The notes: generated from the letters alone by a model not told the origin. Positions 1 to 10,045 are shown, numbered from the stretch's first letter. The stretch is 57,766 nucleotides of DNA from Rikenellaceae bacterium DTU049 (GCA_001513285.1 LFTI01000056.1:1-57766), one strand, 5' to 3'. Numbers and translations: made by a program.

Positions 1-2
1 GG

Positions 3-419
3 AACACTGAGAGCAAAAGAGTTAAGCGAGAAGACATTGAGAAATTTCTAAAAGGCAGAATTCCAGAAGATGCAGTTTTATGTACCGGCACCAAATACGC
101 ATTTAGACATATAAGAAAGAGTAAAGTAAAACACAAAGAGATTGTAGGAGCCAAAAAGAAAAAGCGAGGTATCTATAGCACAGCTATAGTGAAGGCTAAG
201 TCAGAGGAATTTACCAGATGGATATATTCAAAGTTTAGGGGTGTAGCAACCAAATACTTGCAAAACTACATTATGTGGTTTGTAGCGATAGGTAAATACC
301 TATCAGAAGGCGTAATTAGTAATACTGGCAGAATGCTTAACCTTGTATCCTCGGATAGATTTGCCTGGTATGAATATTTTAGAGTAAGTAAAATATCATA
401 TACTATTTTAAACATTTAA
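3..419 (+). CDS. IS1595-like transposase, C-terminal part (5' end outside window)
   Basis: An open frame runs from the window edge to a TAA at 417-419 and gives about 138 residues. The C-terminal block FRGVATKYLQNY followed by MWFVA, KYL and RMLNL matches the end of the complete transposase at 18543-19559, so this is the 3' part of a paralogous copy. An ATG- or GTG-initiated frame could be drawn further in (from 189), but the similarity extends upstream of it. The DDE-type catalytic core should include an acidic residue in the stretch VLCTGTKYAF, where relatives usually have a D; here a G is seen, so the copy may be inactive. Function (transposition) is a family inference. A short palindrome follows the stop. 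Confidence 0.75.
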   Translation, partial: NTESKRVKREDIEKFLKGRIPEDAVLCTGTKYAFRHIRKSKVKHKEIVGAKKKKRGIYSTAIVKAKSEEFTRWIYSKFRGVATKYLQNYIMWFVAIGKYLSEGVISNTGRMLNLVSSDRFAWYEYFRVSKISYTILNI

Positions 420-525
420 AAAATGTTTGTATTATATAATTCCCTCACGCCACCCCACTCATTTCCTTAAATATTCCCCTCCTTTTTTTGCTAAATATTC
501 CTTTTTTTATTTCAAAAATTCTATT
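420..525. repeat. C/T-rich low-complexity tail downstream of transposase
   Basis: After the transposase stop the plus strand is pyrimidine-rich, with clusters such as CCACCCC and TTCCCCTCC inside AT-rich DNA. The same kind of tract, purine-rich on the opposite strand, recurs at 19610-19670, 13512-13640, 37745-37800 and 48903-48935. No gene is seen here. It holds the right end of the transposon, whose exact border I cannot fix. Confidence 0.4.
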
Positions 526-533
526 TAAGTTTG
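526..533 (+). promoter_or_regulatory. Bacteroidota -7 promoter element of mutAB
   Basis: TAAGTTTG fits the Bacteroidota -7 consensus TAnnTTTG and lies 21 bases before the ATG at 555. A clear -33 TTTG at the usual distance is not visible. The element overlaps a TTG at 531 that is in frame with mutA. Transcription should begin downstream of that TTG, which supports the ATG at 555 as the start. Confidence 0.5.
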
Positions 534-554
534 CAAAAAGAAATTTTAAAGGTT

Positions 555-2414
555 ATGGCTAAAGAAAAGCTTTTTAATGAGTTTCCTCCTATTTCTGCTA
601 AACAATGGGAAGATACTATAAAAGAAAGTCTAAAAGGTGCAGATATTTCTAAACTTTTTTGGAAAACAGATGAAGGCATTGAAGTGAAACCTTTTTATAC
701 TAAAATAGATTTAGAAGGACTTATTGATCTCACCTATTACCCTAATATTTATCCCTATTTAAGAGGTTATAATGATAAAAAACTAAAATGGAATATAATT
801 CAAAATATTGATGAGACTGACCTAAAAATTGCTAATGAAATAGCTAGTAAATCCATTGCTAATGGTGCTGATGCTATTGAATTCGATGTACCAGATATTG
901 ATAAAATTGATGATTTAAACGTCTTATTGAAAAACTTAGATTTAGTCAATCACAGCATTCATTTTAGATCTTCTTACTCATATTCCATATTAGTTCAGGT
1001 AATTAAAGAATGGGCTCAAAAGAATAATTTTGATTTAAAATCATTAAATGGTTCATTTAATTTTGATTTTTTCGCATATTATTTGCTAAATGGCAATTAT
1101 TACAATAGTTTTGATGACAATGTAAATGAATTAATAGGTTTATTTAATTATTTAAATAATTGGAATCCTGATTTTAAAATTATTAATATTAGTGGAGATA
1201 TATACCATAATGCTGGTGCTAATGCAGTACAAGAGTTAGCTTTTTCTCTTTCTCAACTTGTAAATTATTTAAATATTTTAACTGATCATGGAATCTCTAT
1301 TGATCAGGCTATTAGAAGATTTAGAGTCACTTTAGGTTTAGGTAGTACTTATTTTATTGAAATAGCAAAATTACGTGCAGCTAGATTACTAATTGCTAAA
1401 ATTTTAACTGCTTATGGATTGCCTAGTGATAAAGCTAAAGTTACTATTCATAGTAAAACAGGTATTTTTAATAAAACTGCTTATGATGTATACAATAATA
1501 TGCTACGCAATACTGTAGAAGCTATGGCTGCTATTATTGGTGGTGCAGATGATATAAATATTTTGCCTCATGATTTTACACTGCAAAAATCTAATGATTT
1601 TAGCATAAGAATAGCAAGAAATGTCCAATTAATACTTCGTCATGAAGCTCATTTCGATAATGTTATAGATCCAGCAGGTGGCTCTTATTTAATAGAAAAT
1701 TTAACCAAATCTATAGCTCAGCATGCATGGGATCTATTCATCCAAATAGAGAATTTAGGTGGTTTTAGAACTGCTATGGAAAACTTGTGGATTAAAAATG
1801 AAATCGAAAAAAGTGCTGATAATAAATTAAATGCTCTTTTAAAAAGAAAAACTAATGTAATCGGCATTAATAATTATCCAAATCTTAATGAAACTATATC
1901 TTCTAATCTCAAGAAACCTTTGCTAAATAAAGCTAAAAATGATAATACACTGAGAATTTTCAGAGTTGTAGAACCATTTGAAAATTTACGTTATTGTACA
2001 GAGCAACACACATTGAATGGTAATAAAAAACCTTTGGTTTATTTGCTCCCTTTTGGTGATATAACTATGCGTAACGCTAGAGCTAATTTTTCTCGTAATT
2101 TCTTTGGCGTAGCTGGTTATGAAATAATGGATGCAGATGCTTACGATATTAATGAAAATATGCTTAAACAAATTTCTATTCATAATCCTGATATCATTGT
2201 ATTATGTAGTAGCGATTTAGAATATGGCACATTAGGTATTAATATTGCTAAAACTATTAGAGAACATTATCCAGAAAAAATACTAGTAGTCGCAGGTAAT
2301 CCTACTGAAAGTATTGAAATATTAAAAGAAAATGGAATAAATGATTTCATACATATAAAATCTAATATTTTAGAAACTTTGGAAAATTTTCATAAAATAT
2401 TAAATATTAAATAA
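555..2414 (+). CDS. mutA: Methylmalonyl-CoA mutase small subunit
   Basis: Non-catalytic beta subunit of the heterodimeric, cobalamin-dependent mutase that interconverts succinyl-CoA and (R)-methylmalonyl-CoA in the propionate pathway. The protein (619 residues from ATG 555) starts MAKEKLFNEFPPISAKQWE, typical of MutA. It carries the TIM-barrel mutase domain (about 30-430) and a degenerate B12-binding-like C-terminal fold (about 500-619). The DxHxxG cobalamin ligand motif is absent: the corresponding stretch reads LPFGDITMRNARANF, as expected for the structural subunit. The start at 555 is preferred over an in-frame TTG at 531, which overlaps the -7 promoter element. mutB follows after 33 bases, so the two are almost certainly one operon. 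Methylmalonyl-CoA epimerase and the meaB chaperone are not in the window. Confidence 0.95.
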   Translation: MAKEKLFNEFPPISAKQWEDTIKESLKGADISKLFWKTDEGIEVKPFYTKIDLEGLIDLTYYPNIYPYLRGYNDKKLKWNIIQNIDETDLKIANEIASKSIANGADAIEFDVPDIDKIDDLNVLLKNLDLVNHSIHFRSSYSYSILVQVIKEWAQKNNFDLKSLNGSFNFDFFAYYLLNGNYYNSFDDNVNELIGLFNYLNNWNPDFKIINISGDIYHNAGANAVQELAFSLSQLVNYLNILTDHGISIDQAIRRFRVTLGLGSTYFIEIAKLRAARLLIAKILTAYGLPSDKAKVTIHSKTGIFNKTAYDVYNNMLRNTVEAMAAIIGGADDINILPHDFTLQKSNDFSIRIARNVQLILRHEAHFDNVIDPAGGSYLIENLTKSIAQHAWDLFIQIENLGGFRTAMENLWIKNEIEKSADNKLNALLKRKTNVIGINNYPNLNETISSNLKKPLLNKAKNDNTLRIFRVVEPFENLRYCTEQHTLNGNKKPLVYLLPFGDITMRNARANFSRNFFGVAGYEIMDADAYDINENMLKQISIHNPDIIVLCSSDLEYGTLGINIAKTIREHYPEKILVVAGNPTESIEILKENGINDFIHIKSNILETLENFHKILNIK

Positions 2415-2447
2415 TTAAATTTAGTTTGAATTATTAAAACATTAAAT

Positions 2448-4580
2448 ATGAAACCTGATTTTAAAAAAATCAAAATTTTTGAAGATAATAAGCCTAAGCA
2501 AAAATTAAATGCTGAAGTCATTCATAATAGTGCAGAAAGTATTCCTATTAAAAATTTTTATTCTTATGATGATATTGTAGAGTTGGAACATTTAGATTAT
2601 GCTGCTGGATTACCACCGTTCCTTAGAGGTCCTTATGCTACTATGTATGTGCAAAAACCATGGACTATTAGGCAATATGCTGGTTTTAGTACAGCAGAGG
2701 AAAGTAATGCTTTCTATAGGAGAAATTTAGCTGCTGGGCAAAAAGGATTAAGTGTTGCTTTTGATTTACCTACTCATCGTGGCTATGATAGCGATAATGA
2801 ACGTGTAGTAGGTGATGTAGGCAAAGCTGGTGTCGCTATTGATTCTGTAGAAGATATGAAAATTCTCTTTGATCAAATACCTCTCGCAGATATGTCTGTT
2901 AGTATGACTATGAATGGTGCTGTTATTCCTATTATGGCTTTTTATATTGTAACTGCTCTCGAGCAAGGTGCTAAAATAGAACAATTGAATGGCACTATCC
3001 AAAACGATATTTTGAAAGAATTTATGGTGCGTAATACTTATATTTATCCACCCGAGCCATCAATGAGAATAATTGCTGATATTTTCAAATTTACTTCTCA
3101 ATATATGCCGAAATTCAATAGTATTTCAATTAGTGGTTATCATATGCAAGAGGCTGGCGCTACTGCTGTGCAAGAATTGGCATATACTTTAGCTGATGGA
3201 TTAGAATATTTACGTACTGGGTTAAAAGCGGGTATAGAAGTAGATAATTTTGCTCCTAGATTATCATTTTTCTGGGCTGCAGGCATGAATCATTTTATGG
3301 AAATTGCTAAAATGAGAGCTGCCAGATTACTTTGGGCTAAAATCGTTAAACAATTCAACCCTAAAAATCCCAAATCAATGGCTCTACGCACTCATACACA
3401 AACCTCTGGGTGGTCTCTCACAGCTCAAGATCCATTTAATAATGTTGCTAGAACATGCATAGAAGCTATGTCTGCTGCATTAGGTCATACTCAAAGTTTA
3501 CATACTAATGCTTTAGATGAGGCTATTGCCTTGCCTACAGATTTTTCAGCTCGTATAGCTAGAAATACTCAACTTTTTCTACAAGAAGAAACTCAAATTT
3601 GCCGTGTAGTAGATCCTTTGGGTGGTTCTTACTATTTAGAAACCTTGACAGATGAAATCGCTCATAAAGCTTGGGAACTTATTCAAGAAGTAGAAGAATT
3701 AGGTGGCATGACAAAAGCTATCGTGGCGGGCATACCTAAAATGAGAATAGAAGAAGCATCGGCTCGTCGCCAAGCACGCATAGATTCTGGTTTAGATATT
3801 ATTGTCGGTATTAATAAGTATCAACTAGAAAAAGAAGACCCACTACAAATTCTTGAAGTCGATAATACTATTGTTAGAGAAAAACAAATTCAACGTATCA
3901 ATGAGGTCAAAGCTACCAGAGATAATGAAAAAGTACAACAATCCTTGGATGCTATTACTAAAGCATGTGAAACTGGAGAAGGTAATTTGCTAGAATTAGC
4001 TATAGAAGCTGCTAAATATAGAGCAACTTTAGGTGAGATAAGCTATGCAATGGAAAAAGCTTGGGGGCGTTATGTTCCAGAAATTAAATCAATAACAGGT
4101 GTGTATAGTTCAGAAATTAGTCAAAATGAAAGTTTTAGAAAAGCCCAACAATTAGCTGATGATTTTGCTAAATTAGAAGGTCGCAGACCACGTATTTTGG
4201 TCGCTAAATTAGGACAAGATGGTCATGATAGAGGTGCTAAAGTAATAGCTACTGCCTATGCTGATATTGGCTTTGATGTAGATATGGGACCTCTTTTCCA
4301 AACTCCAGAAGAAGCTGCTAAAATGGCTGTAGAAAATGATGTCCATATTATCGGTATATCTAGTTTGGCAGGCGCTCATAAAGCATTAGTTCCACAAGTG
4401 ATAGAAGAACTTAAAAAATTAGGACGCGAAGATATTATGGTGATTGTAGGAGGTGTAATCCCACCACAAGATTATCAGTTTTTATTTGATGCTGGCGTGG
4501 TAGCTATCTTTGGCCCAGGAACTCCTATACCTGATGCTGCTATTAAATTATTAGAAATTTTAATAGCTTCGAGAAAATAA
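2448..4580 (+). CDS. mutB: Methylmalonyl-CoA mutase large (catalytic) subunit
   Basis: Adenosylcobalamin-dependent catalytic subunit, 710 residues, the usual length. The substrate barrel shows the hallmark [15 protein letters not shown] near residue 77 and [10 protein letters not shown] near 229, whose His (about 232) is a known active-site residue. The C-terminal B12-binding domain has the DGHDRG motif at 591-596; His593 is the expected lower axial cobalt ligand. Further B12-domain landmarks are [11 protein letters not shown] and [12 protein letters not shown]. It pairs with MutA just upstream to form the heterodimer. In anaerobic Bacteroidota the enzyme commonly works from succinyl-CoA toward propionate; the direction here is an inference. 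The reading frame is intact. Confidence 0.98.
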   Translation: MKPDFKKIKIFEDNKPKQKLNAEVIHNSAESIPIKNFYSYDDIVELEHLDYAAGLPPFLRGPYATMYVQKPWTIRQYAGFSTAEESNAFYRRNLAAGQKGLSVAFDLPTHRGYDSDNERVVGDVGKAGVAIDSVEDMKILFDQIPLADMSVSMTMNGAVIPIMAFYIVTALEQGAKIEQLNGTIQNDILKEFMVRNTYIYPPEPSMRIIADIFKFTSQYMPKFNSISISGYHMQEAGATAVQELAYTLADGLEYLRTGLKAGIEVDNFAPRLSFFWAAGMNHFMEIAKMRAARLLWAKIVKQFNPKNPKSMALRTHTQTSGWSLTAQDPFNNVARTCIEAMSAALGHTQSLHTNALDEAIALPTDFSARIARNTQLFLQEETQICRVVDPLGGSYYLETLTDEIAHKAWELIQEVEELGGMTKAIVAGIPKMRIEEASARRQARIDSGLDIIVGINKYQLEKEDPLQILEVDNTIVREKQIQRINEVKATRDNEKVQQSLDAITKACETGEGNLLELAIEAAKYRATLGEISYAMEKAWGRYVPEIKSITGVYSSEISQNESFRKAQQLADDFAKLEGRRPRILVAKLGQDGHDRGAKVIATAYADIGFDVDMGPLFQTPEEAAKMAVENDVHIIGISSLAGAHKALVPQVIEELKKLGREDIMVIVGGVIPPQDYQFLFDAGVVAIFGPGTPIPDAAIKLLEILIASRK

Positions 4581-5147
4581 AATCTATTTATTACTATTAC
4601 ATCATTGCTTATTTTTAGGTAAGGTATAATTTTCATAAAATTATTAATTGAAATAATCGTTTAGATTAATAAAAATATCTAAATATTTTTTGTATTAATA
4701 GAATAATTTTAAATTTAATTCATGGCAGAAATCATTTCCCAGAAAAGATTTTTTATTTGATTACACTCAAAAGAAATATATTTATTATTGAGACATTCAC
4801 AATAATAATTTTGTTATTCATAAAAGATCTAATTCTATAAATAAAATTTATTCCTTTTAAAAATGTTTAAATTTGATAATGATATATGAATTAAAAAAAA
4901 TTGCAATTTATTCCTTTTCAATTATATCATATAAAGAAAATAATTATAAATTTAATTTTTAGAAAATATTTTTATTAAATATTCATTAATAAAGATTTTA
5001 AGCATGTAAAAATTATTAATGAAATATCATTAATTAATTTAAACTTATTATACATGATTGTGTCAAGCGCTTAATAATAGATAGATATATCTTATAATTT
5101 AGCAATTATTAAAACGCTAAATCCATAGTATTTATCAATGTAAAATG
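4581..5147. other. Intergenic region, no gene seen
   Basis: About 570 bases of very AT-rich sequence between the convergent ends of mutB (plus) and the MORN-like gene (minus). I see no convincing open frame, tRNA or repeat shared with other parts of the window. Short A/T palindromes occur, but none has the GC stem of a clear terminator. Confidence 0.5.
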
Positions 5148-6374
5148 TTATAATAAGATAAACAATTCTTTTAAAAAATTGATGTATTCTAATAGAATCA
5201 TCACTTGACTATGATCCATTATTATTTCATCAGATAGAGTATTACCTAAAGGGAAATTTGTAATTTTATAAGGAAAAAACAAAATAGACCCATACGGTAA
5301 AATCAAATCTCTTTGCATTAACTCAGGGATATAAAACCATGGAGAAGTATCAAAATGTTGCTCATTTTTATAATCATACTTTATCACATACGAAGCTGCT
5401 AGCGGCTGTAATCTATATTGAAAATCTTGATGTAAAATTATCAAATTACCAACCAATGCAATTCCTATAATATTGTTTTTACTAATCACAGTATCAGTAG
5501 ATACATCCCAAATATTAGGTCTATCATGAGCTCCCCAATCTTCTTTTTGTAAATTATAATCTTTGTAAGTAATAATTTTTCTGAAATAATATAATTTATT
5601 TATAGTATCTATTACATTATTTGTCAATAAAGGATATTGTCTATAACTACTATCAAGAGTTATGAGTAATTTAACATTATAAATGACATCTGCTGGGTCG
5701 TAATATGTGATGAAATCACTTTTTTTATCAAATTCAGCAAGTTTAATTTTTCTTAATTCATCACCACGAATATTAAAATATGTTTTATTACTTATAGGTT
5801 GTCCATTTTTATATTCTATTTCCCAACGATTACCATTACCTATATAGTAAACTTGCTTGCCATGATATCTTCCATTTTTATAATTATAAATAGCTCGCAA
5901 AGTACTATCACTATACATTTCTCTTACTTCACCATTAATTTTACCCCATTTTATAGGTAAAGTACTAATAAGAGTATCATAATAATCACCATCTATTATA
6001 GGATATCTAATATCTAATTTCCCAAAGCCAGCAAAAACTTTACTTTTCGCATTCTTCACTTTAGAAAATTTCATAATTCCTGGATCAATAAATTTAATTT
6101 TAATTTTTGAATCATGAGAACTAAATACCCACTTACCATAAGGATGAGAATATTTATACTTCCCAGTGATCTTTAAATTATTAATATCTGAATAAGTAAA
6201 ATTGCCATCAATAACTCCATTTTTTAAATTATAAAAAATAGTATCAAAAGCAGAAATATATACATTAGATTTATTTAAAATATCTTGATTAACAAATGCT
6301 TTACTCAGAGGTATCTCTTGAGCAAATAAAGAATACGTAAATATTATAAAAAAGTAAATAACAAATTTTTTCAT
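5148..6374 (-). CDS. Secreted protein with MORN/YwqK-like repeats, function unknown
   Basis: 408-residue protein with an N-terminal signal peptide (MKKFVIYFFIIFTYSLFAQ, cleavage probably after AQ). The first half contains repeated units of the form 'G.Y.....GKW.F' and 'NGRYHGKQVYYIGNG.RWEIEYKNGQ', resembling MORN or YwqK-like repeats, which are short beta-hairpins often found in Bacteroidota surface proteins. The C-terminal half (about 230-408) matches nothing I recognise. The start ATG overlaps the stop of lgt (TAATG), so translation is probably coupled to the lipoprotein-modification enzyme. No lipobox Cys is present, so the protein itself should be periplasmic or outer-membrane associated rather than an Lgt substrate. 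No function can be assigned. Confidence 0.7.
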   Translation of the reverse strand: MKKFVIYFFIIFTYSLFAQEIPLSKAFVNQDILNKSNVYISAFDTIFYNLKNGVIDGNFTYSDINNLKITGKYKYSHPYGKWVFSSHDSKIKIKFIDPGIMKFSKVKNAKSKVFAGFGKLDIRYPIIDGDYYDTLISTLPIKWGKINGEVREMYSDSTLRAIYNYKNGRYHGKQVYYIGNGNRWEIEYKNGQPISNKTYFNIRGDELRKIKLAEFDKKSDFITYYDPADVIYNVKLLITLDSSYRQYPLLTNNVIDTINKLYYFRKIITYKDYNLQKEDWGAHDRPNIWDVSTDTVISKNNIIGIALVGNLIILHQDFQYRLQPLAASYVIKYDYKNEQHFDTSPWFYIPELMQRDLILPYGSILFFPYKITNFPLGNTLSDEIIMDHSQVMILLEYINFLKELFILL

Positions 6375-7204
6375 TAAGCTTTTTTAGTTTTTATTGCCAA
6401 TTTTTTAGATTTATTTGCCTTAATAATAAGCCAAATGCCGACAATAATAAATGGTAAGCTCAGCAATTGTCCCATATTTAATCCAATAGTATTTATTAAT
6501 TTAGTTTCGAAACCCACCTGTGGTAATTTGATAAACTCTATTAAAAACCTTGCTAAAAAAGTTAAGAGGAACATCCATCCTATAGCTAAACCACGTGGTA
6601 AATTACCATTATATTTTTTGTATAAATAAAAAAGGAAAATAAAAATTAATAAATAAGCAAGAGCTTCGTAAATCTGAGTAGGATGACAAGGTATAGTTTG
6701 TCCATCCCTCACAAAAATAAATCCCCAAGGTAGCTCTGTAGGTCTGCCATATATCTCACTATTAAATAAATTACCCAACCTAATAAAACTCCCCGCCAAT
6801 GCAGTAGGTATAGCCATCCTATCTAAAATATATAAGTAATCTTTATTAAAAGATTTACGAGAATATAAATATAAAGCTATCAAAAGGCCAATAGCACCAC
6901 CATGACTAGCTAATCCACCATGCCAAATAGCAAAAATTTCTAAAGGGTTACTAAAATAATAATCTGGTTCATAAAATAATACATGTCCTAATCTAGCTCC
7001 AATTATAGCTCCTAAAATAACATACCAAAATAGCTTATCTAACTCACTCAAAGGTACTTTCTCTTTTTTGAAAAAATACCTAAATAAATAATAGCCAATT
7101 AAAAATCCTAAAGCAAATAATATACCATAATATCTAATTTGCAAAGGTCCTAAATGCAATAATACAGGATCCACATTCCATACAATATAAGCAAAAACCG
7201 ACAT
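6374..7204 (-). CDS. lgt: Prolipoprotein diacylglyceryl transferase
   Basis: Integral inner-membrane enzyme that transfers diacylglycerol from phosphatidylglycerol to the lipobox cysteine of prolipoproteins, the first step of lipoprotein maturation. The 276-residue protein is of normal length and has about seven hydrophobic segments. It contains the Lgt landmarks HGGLASHGGAIG (near residue 95) and RLGNLFNSEIYGRPT (near 142), followed by HPTQIYEAL (near 175). The start ATG lies just below a TAnnTTTG element on the minus strand (7216-7223). Several lipoproteins in this window (7493, 29481, 31289, 43559, 43906) would be substrates. The next gene starts inside its stop codon. Confidence 0.96.
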   Translation of the reverse strand: MSVFAYIVWNVDPVLLHLGPLQIRYYGILFALGFLIGYYLFRYFFKKEKVPLSELDKLFWYVILGAIIGARLGHVLFYEPDYYFSNPLEIFAIWHGGLASHGGAIGLLIALYLYSRKSFNKDYLYILDRMAIPTALAGSFIRLGNLFNSEIYGRPTELPWGFIFVRDGQTIPCHPTQIYEALAYLLIFIFLFYLYKKYNGNLPRGLAIGWMFLLTFLARFLIEFIKLPQVGFETKLINTIGLNMGQLLSLPFIIVGIWLIIKANKSKKLAIKTKKA

Positions 7205-7215
7205 AAATTTTTTTG

Positions 7216-7223
7216 CAAATATA
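7216..7223 (-). promoter_or_regulatory. -7 promoter element of lgt
   Basis: On the minus strand this reads TATATTTG, a match to TAnnTTTG, 11 bases before the lgt start codon. The -33 box is not obvious. Confidence 0.4.
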
Positions 7224-7327
7224 AAGAAAAATTAAAAAGGATATTAAAGGTATGAAAAATATTATAATGTTATATTTTAAATATTTTATCATTAGAATTT
7301 ATTAATTTTATTGAAAATTTTATAATT

Positions 7328-7483
7328 ATGAAAGAATTACTTGAAAACATCTATAAATACATGGCAATACCCAAGGATCACAGACGAGATTTTCTAAATC
7401 ATTTATACCAATATCTCGTCAATAATAATGCCAATGCAGTAGATTACAAAAAAACAAGTAACTGCACGAAATTAAAAAAATAG
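7328..7483 (+). pseudogene. N-terminal stub of an IS1595-like transposase
   Basis: A 51-residue frame beginning MKELLENIYKYMAIPKDHRR with DFLNHLYQYL and AVDY further on. It aligns with the first 40 residues of the full transposase at 18543 (KREFLDNLYQFL...ALDY) and with the fragment at the right window edge. After about residue 43 the similarity ends and a TAG follows. Upstream, the motif TTATTAATTTTaTTG resembles the left end of the complete element. This is a decayed remnant: the 3' part, including the zinc ribbon and the catalytic domain, is missing. A lipoprotein gene begins 9 bases after the stop and may have been brought next to it by the deletion. Confidence 0.7.
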
Positions 7484-7492
7484 AAATTGTAT

Positions 7493-8185
7493 ATGAAAAA
7501 GGTTGTTAATTATTTTCAAATTTTTTTTATAGTTTCATTATTTTTATTTTCTGCCTGTAAAAGTCCTTCTGCCAGTAAAAGTCCTTCTGACAATAAAATT
7601 CTTAAAGTTGGTAGAGAATGGACATATTCAGCAGTTGATTATGACAAATTAGGTAATGTCAATGACAGTTTAACACTGATTTTAAAAGTAGATAGCAGTG
7701 GGAAGAAGAATTTTTTTAATCAAATAAGAATTATTTGGGATTATAAAAGAAATGGTAAAGTAATAGAATCAGAAATTACACTTGCTTATGAGGAAAATAA
7801 CCAAATAAGTATTCATCCGCCAAGAGAATTATTTTTAAGTTTTACAGAAATATTACCTTTTCCTGCATCAGGTAATCCAGGATATTTAACCTATGAAAGT
7901 AGAGGAGAATTGCATGTAATAAAATATAAAGATTACAAAGATGGTATACTTGAAGGTAAAATAATTACTCGATATTTACACGCAGTTGATACAACCATCT
8001 ATAATTTTGCAGATAAAAATTATAGATGTTGGATTTTAGAAGGCGAGAATACTAATTATATAGAAGAGTTAGGACAGTTTAAATGTAAATACTTATTTAA
8101 TGAGGATTTAGGCTTTGTTAATTTAACATACTACAAACCAGACAGTTCATTCGTTGTGATTGAATTGAAATCTATTAATTTTTAG
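7493..8185 (+). CDS. Putative lipoprotein, function unknown
   Basis: 230-residue protein with a lipoprotein signal peptide; the lipobox is LFSAC, with Cys at about residue 22, so it should be lipidated by Lgt. Just after the Cys is a short tandem duplication (KSPSAS then KSPSDN), visible in the DNA as a repeated AAAAGTCCTTCTG. The mature part has a beta-rich pattern starting 'VGREWTYSAVDYD', similar in style to the lipoprotein at 29481 ('FPVGSFWVYKNTS'). This points to a small family of Bacteroidota lipoproteins of unknown role. An alternative ATG lies 6 bases upstream (7487). No partner gene gives a hint of function. Confidence 0.65.
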   Translation: MKKVVNYFQIFFIVSLFLFSACKSPSASKSPSDNKILKVGREWTYSAVDYDKLGNVNDSLTLILKVDSSGKKNFFNQIRIIWDYKRNGKVIESEITLAYEENNQISIHPPRELFLSFTEILPFPASGNPGYLTYESRGELHVIKYKDYKDGILEGKIITRYLHAVDTTIYNFADKNYRCWILEGENTNYIEELGQFKCKYLFNEDLGFVNLTYYKPDSSFVVIELKSINF

Positions 8186-8526
8186 ATTATTAACAACAGA
8201 TAACATGTGGTATATTTAATAGCCGAGTTAGTGGGAATGTGAAGGATTATAGCCCGCACTAAAGTCATCGTATCTTGACAGGAAAATACTTCGCAATCTG
8301 CAATTTTTCATACTACCAGCCGTCAGATTGTCTAAAAACACTTTTTCAGACCATCGAAAAACCTGTGGTGAGCAAAGCTGAACCATGTTTTATGTTAAAA
8401 TATGAAATTTTTAAACAAAATCCATTACATTTTCAAAAATAAAATTACACTTTTATGAAATATAGTTATTACCGTTAATGAATCAGTAATAATTTAGTTA
8501 TTAATTAAACGCCTAATTCAATAAAA
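8186..8526. other. Intergenic region with GC-richer, possibly mobile remnant
   Basis: Between two convergent genes. Positions about 8210-8400 are clearly richer in G and C than the surroundings and contain no long open frame on either strand. An inverted pair CAATCTG (8294-8300) and CAGATTG (8334-8340) could form a hairpin with a 33-base loop. I cannot identify it as a known RNA or element; it may be the remains of an acquired sequence. The rest (8400-8526) is ordinary AT-rich spacer. Confidence 0.4.
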
Positions 8527-9927
8527 TTAATATCTATAACGTTCTGGCTTATAAGGTCCATTAATAGGTACACCTATATAGTCTGCTTGCTCTGGTGTCA
8601 GTTTAGTAAGTTTAACACCTAAAAACGGGAGATGCAGTCTGGCTACTTCCTCATCGAGATATTTAGGTAAGCAATAAACTCCAATTTTGTAATCATTTTG
8701 CCACAGCTCTAGCTGAGCTAGCACTTGATTAGAAAAGGAATTACTCATTACAAATGATGGATGCCCAGTAGCACAACCTAGATTTACAAGACGTCCCTCT
8801 GCTAAAAGGATTATTGAGTGCCCATCTGGGAATGTATATTTATCTACCTGAGGTTTAATATTGGTATGCTGTATGCCTGGGAAATTTTGCAATTCATCTA
8901 CTTGAATTTCATTATCGAAATGACCAATATTGCATACAATACTATTGTCTTTCATTTTCATCATATGTTCTAGACATATCACATCTTTATTACCAGTAGC
9001 AGTCACAAAAATAGTAGCTTCTTTCAATGCATCTTCTACGGTAGTAACTTCATAACCTTCCATAGCAGCTTGTAGAGCACATATAGGATCTATTTCGCTT
9101 ATGAGAACTCTAGCGCCTACACCTCTTAGAGCCTGTGCAGAGCCTTTGCCTACTTCACCATAGCCACACACCATAGCAGTTTTGCCAGCTATCATGCGAT
9201 CTGTAGCTCTTTTGATGCCATCGAGTAATGATTCTCTACAGCCATATATATTATCAAATTTTGATTTTGTTACGCTATCATTTACGTTAATTGCAGGTAT
9301 GAGTAGTTCACCACTTTCATTTAATTGATATAATCTATGTACACCTGTAGTAGTCTCTTCGGATATTCCTTTTAATTCTTTCACAGTTTTATGCCAAAAA
9401 GTTTTATCTTCATTATATATTTCTCTCAAAATATCATATAGAGCTTGCTCATCTTTTTTAGCAGGTTTATTATCGAGAATAGAAGGATCATCCTCAATTT
9501 TATAACCCAGATGTACCATTAGAGTGGCATCACCACCATCATCTACTATTAAGTGTGGGCCAAATCCATTATGATTAAGAGCTTGAGCAGTAGCCCACCA
9601 ATATTCATGAAGTGTTTCACCTTTCCAAGCATAAACATTCACACCAGCTTTAGCTATAGCAGCAGCAGCATGATCTTGAGTAGAAAAAATATTGCAGCTA
9701 GCCCATCTCACTTGAGCTCCGAGCGCTACTAATGTTTCTATGAGTACTGCTGTCTCTATAGTCATATGCAGTGAGCCAGATATGCGAGCACCTAATAATG
9801 GTTTATCTTTACTATATTTTTCTCTTAATTGCATTAATCCTGGCATCTCTTTCTCTGCCAATTCTATCTCACGACGTCCCCAATCGGCTAATGAAATATC
9901 TTTTACTTTGTATGCTATTTTATCCAT
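8527..9927 (-). CDS. ahcY: Adenosylhomocysteinase (S-adenosylhomocysteine hydrolase)
   Basis: NAD-dependent enzyme that hydrolyses S-adenosylhomocysteine to adenosine and homocysteine, removing the product inhibitor of methyltransferases. The 466-residue protein contains the substrate-binding segments [18 protein letters not shown] and [15 protein letters not shown]. The NAD-binding loop is [15 protein letters not shown], and the C-terminus is PYKPERYRY with the conserved Lys and Tyr. The start chosen is the ATG at 9925-9927; a TTG six codons upstream is in frame but lies inside the promoter -7 element (9943-9950). It follows the PpiD-like gene, separated by a clear terminator, so it is probably a single-gene transcript. 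Confidence 0.97.
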   Translation of the reverse strand: MDKIAYKVKDISLADWGRREIELAEKEMPGLMQLREKYSKDKPLLGARISGSLHMTIETAVLIETLVALGAQVRWASCNIFSTQDHAAAAIAKAGVNVYAWKGETLHEYWWATAQALNHNGFGPHLIVDDGGDATLMVHLGYKIEDDPSILDNKPAKKDEQALYDILREIYNEDKTFWHKTVKELKGISEETTTGVHRLYQLNESGELLIPAINVNDSVTKSKFDNIYGCRESLLDGIKRATDRMIAGKTAMVCGYGEVGKGSAQALRGVGARVLISEIDPICALQAAMEGYEVTTVEDALKEATIFVTATGNKDVICLEHMMKMKDNSIVCNIGHFDNEIQVDELQNFPGIQHTNIKPQVDKYTFPDGHSIILLAEGRLVNLGCATGHPSFVMSNSFSNQVLAQLELWQNDYKIGVYCLPKYLDEEVARLHLPFLGVKLTKLTPEQADYIGVPINGPYKPERYRY

Positions 9928-9942
9928 ATTATTATTTTTATA

Positions 9943-9950
9943 CAAAATTA
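9943..9950 (-). promoter_or_regulatory. -7 promoter element of ahcY
   Basis: Minus-strand TAATTTTG, a TAnnTTTG match 15 bases upstream of the ATG at 9927. It argues against the in-frame upstream TTG as a start. No clear -33 box. Confidence 0.45.
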
Positions 9951-9990
9951 AGAATTTTAATGTAAAATATTCTAAAAAAGAATTTTGAAA

Positions 9991-10024
9991 AAATAAGCTC
10001 TAATATAAAAATTAGAGCTTATTT
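9991..10024 (-). terminator. Rho-independent terminator of the PpiD-like gene
   Basis: Perfect 14-bp inverted repeat AAATAAGCTCTAAT / ATTAGAGCTTATTT with a 6-base loop (10005-10010). On the minus strand it is followed by a T run, as expected for the end of the gene at 10046-12187. Confidence 0.8.
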
Positions 10025-10045
10025 TTTTTTAATTATTTTAAAATT

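Noticed and set aside
531-554. TTG start for mutA
   Set aside because: The TTG is part of the TAAGTTTG promoter element; the ATG at 555 gives the family-typical N-terminus.
4581-5147. Possible small RNA or gene in the long gap after mutB
   Set aside because: Only AT-rich sequence with weak palindromes; no conserved motif or frame could be supported.
9740-9988. Open frames antisense to the 5' part of ahcY
   Set aside because: They lie wholly opposite a well-supported gene, have no recognisable protein features and reflect the low stop density of the complementary strand.
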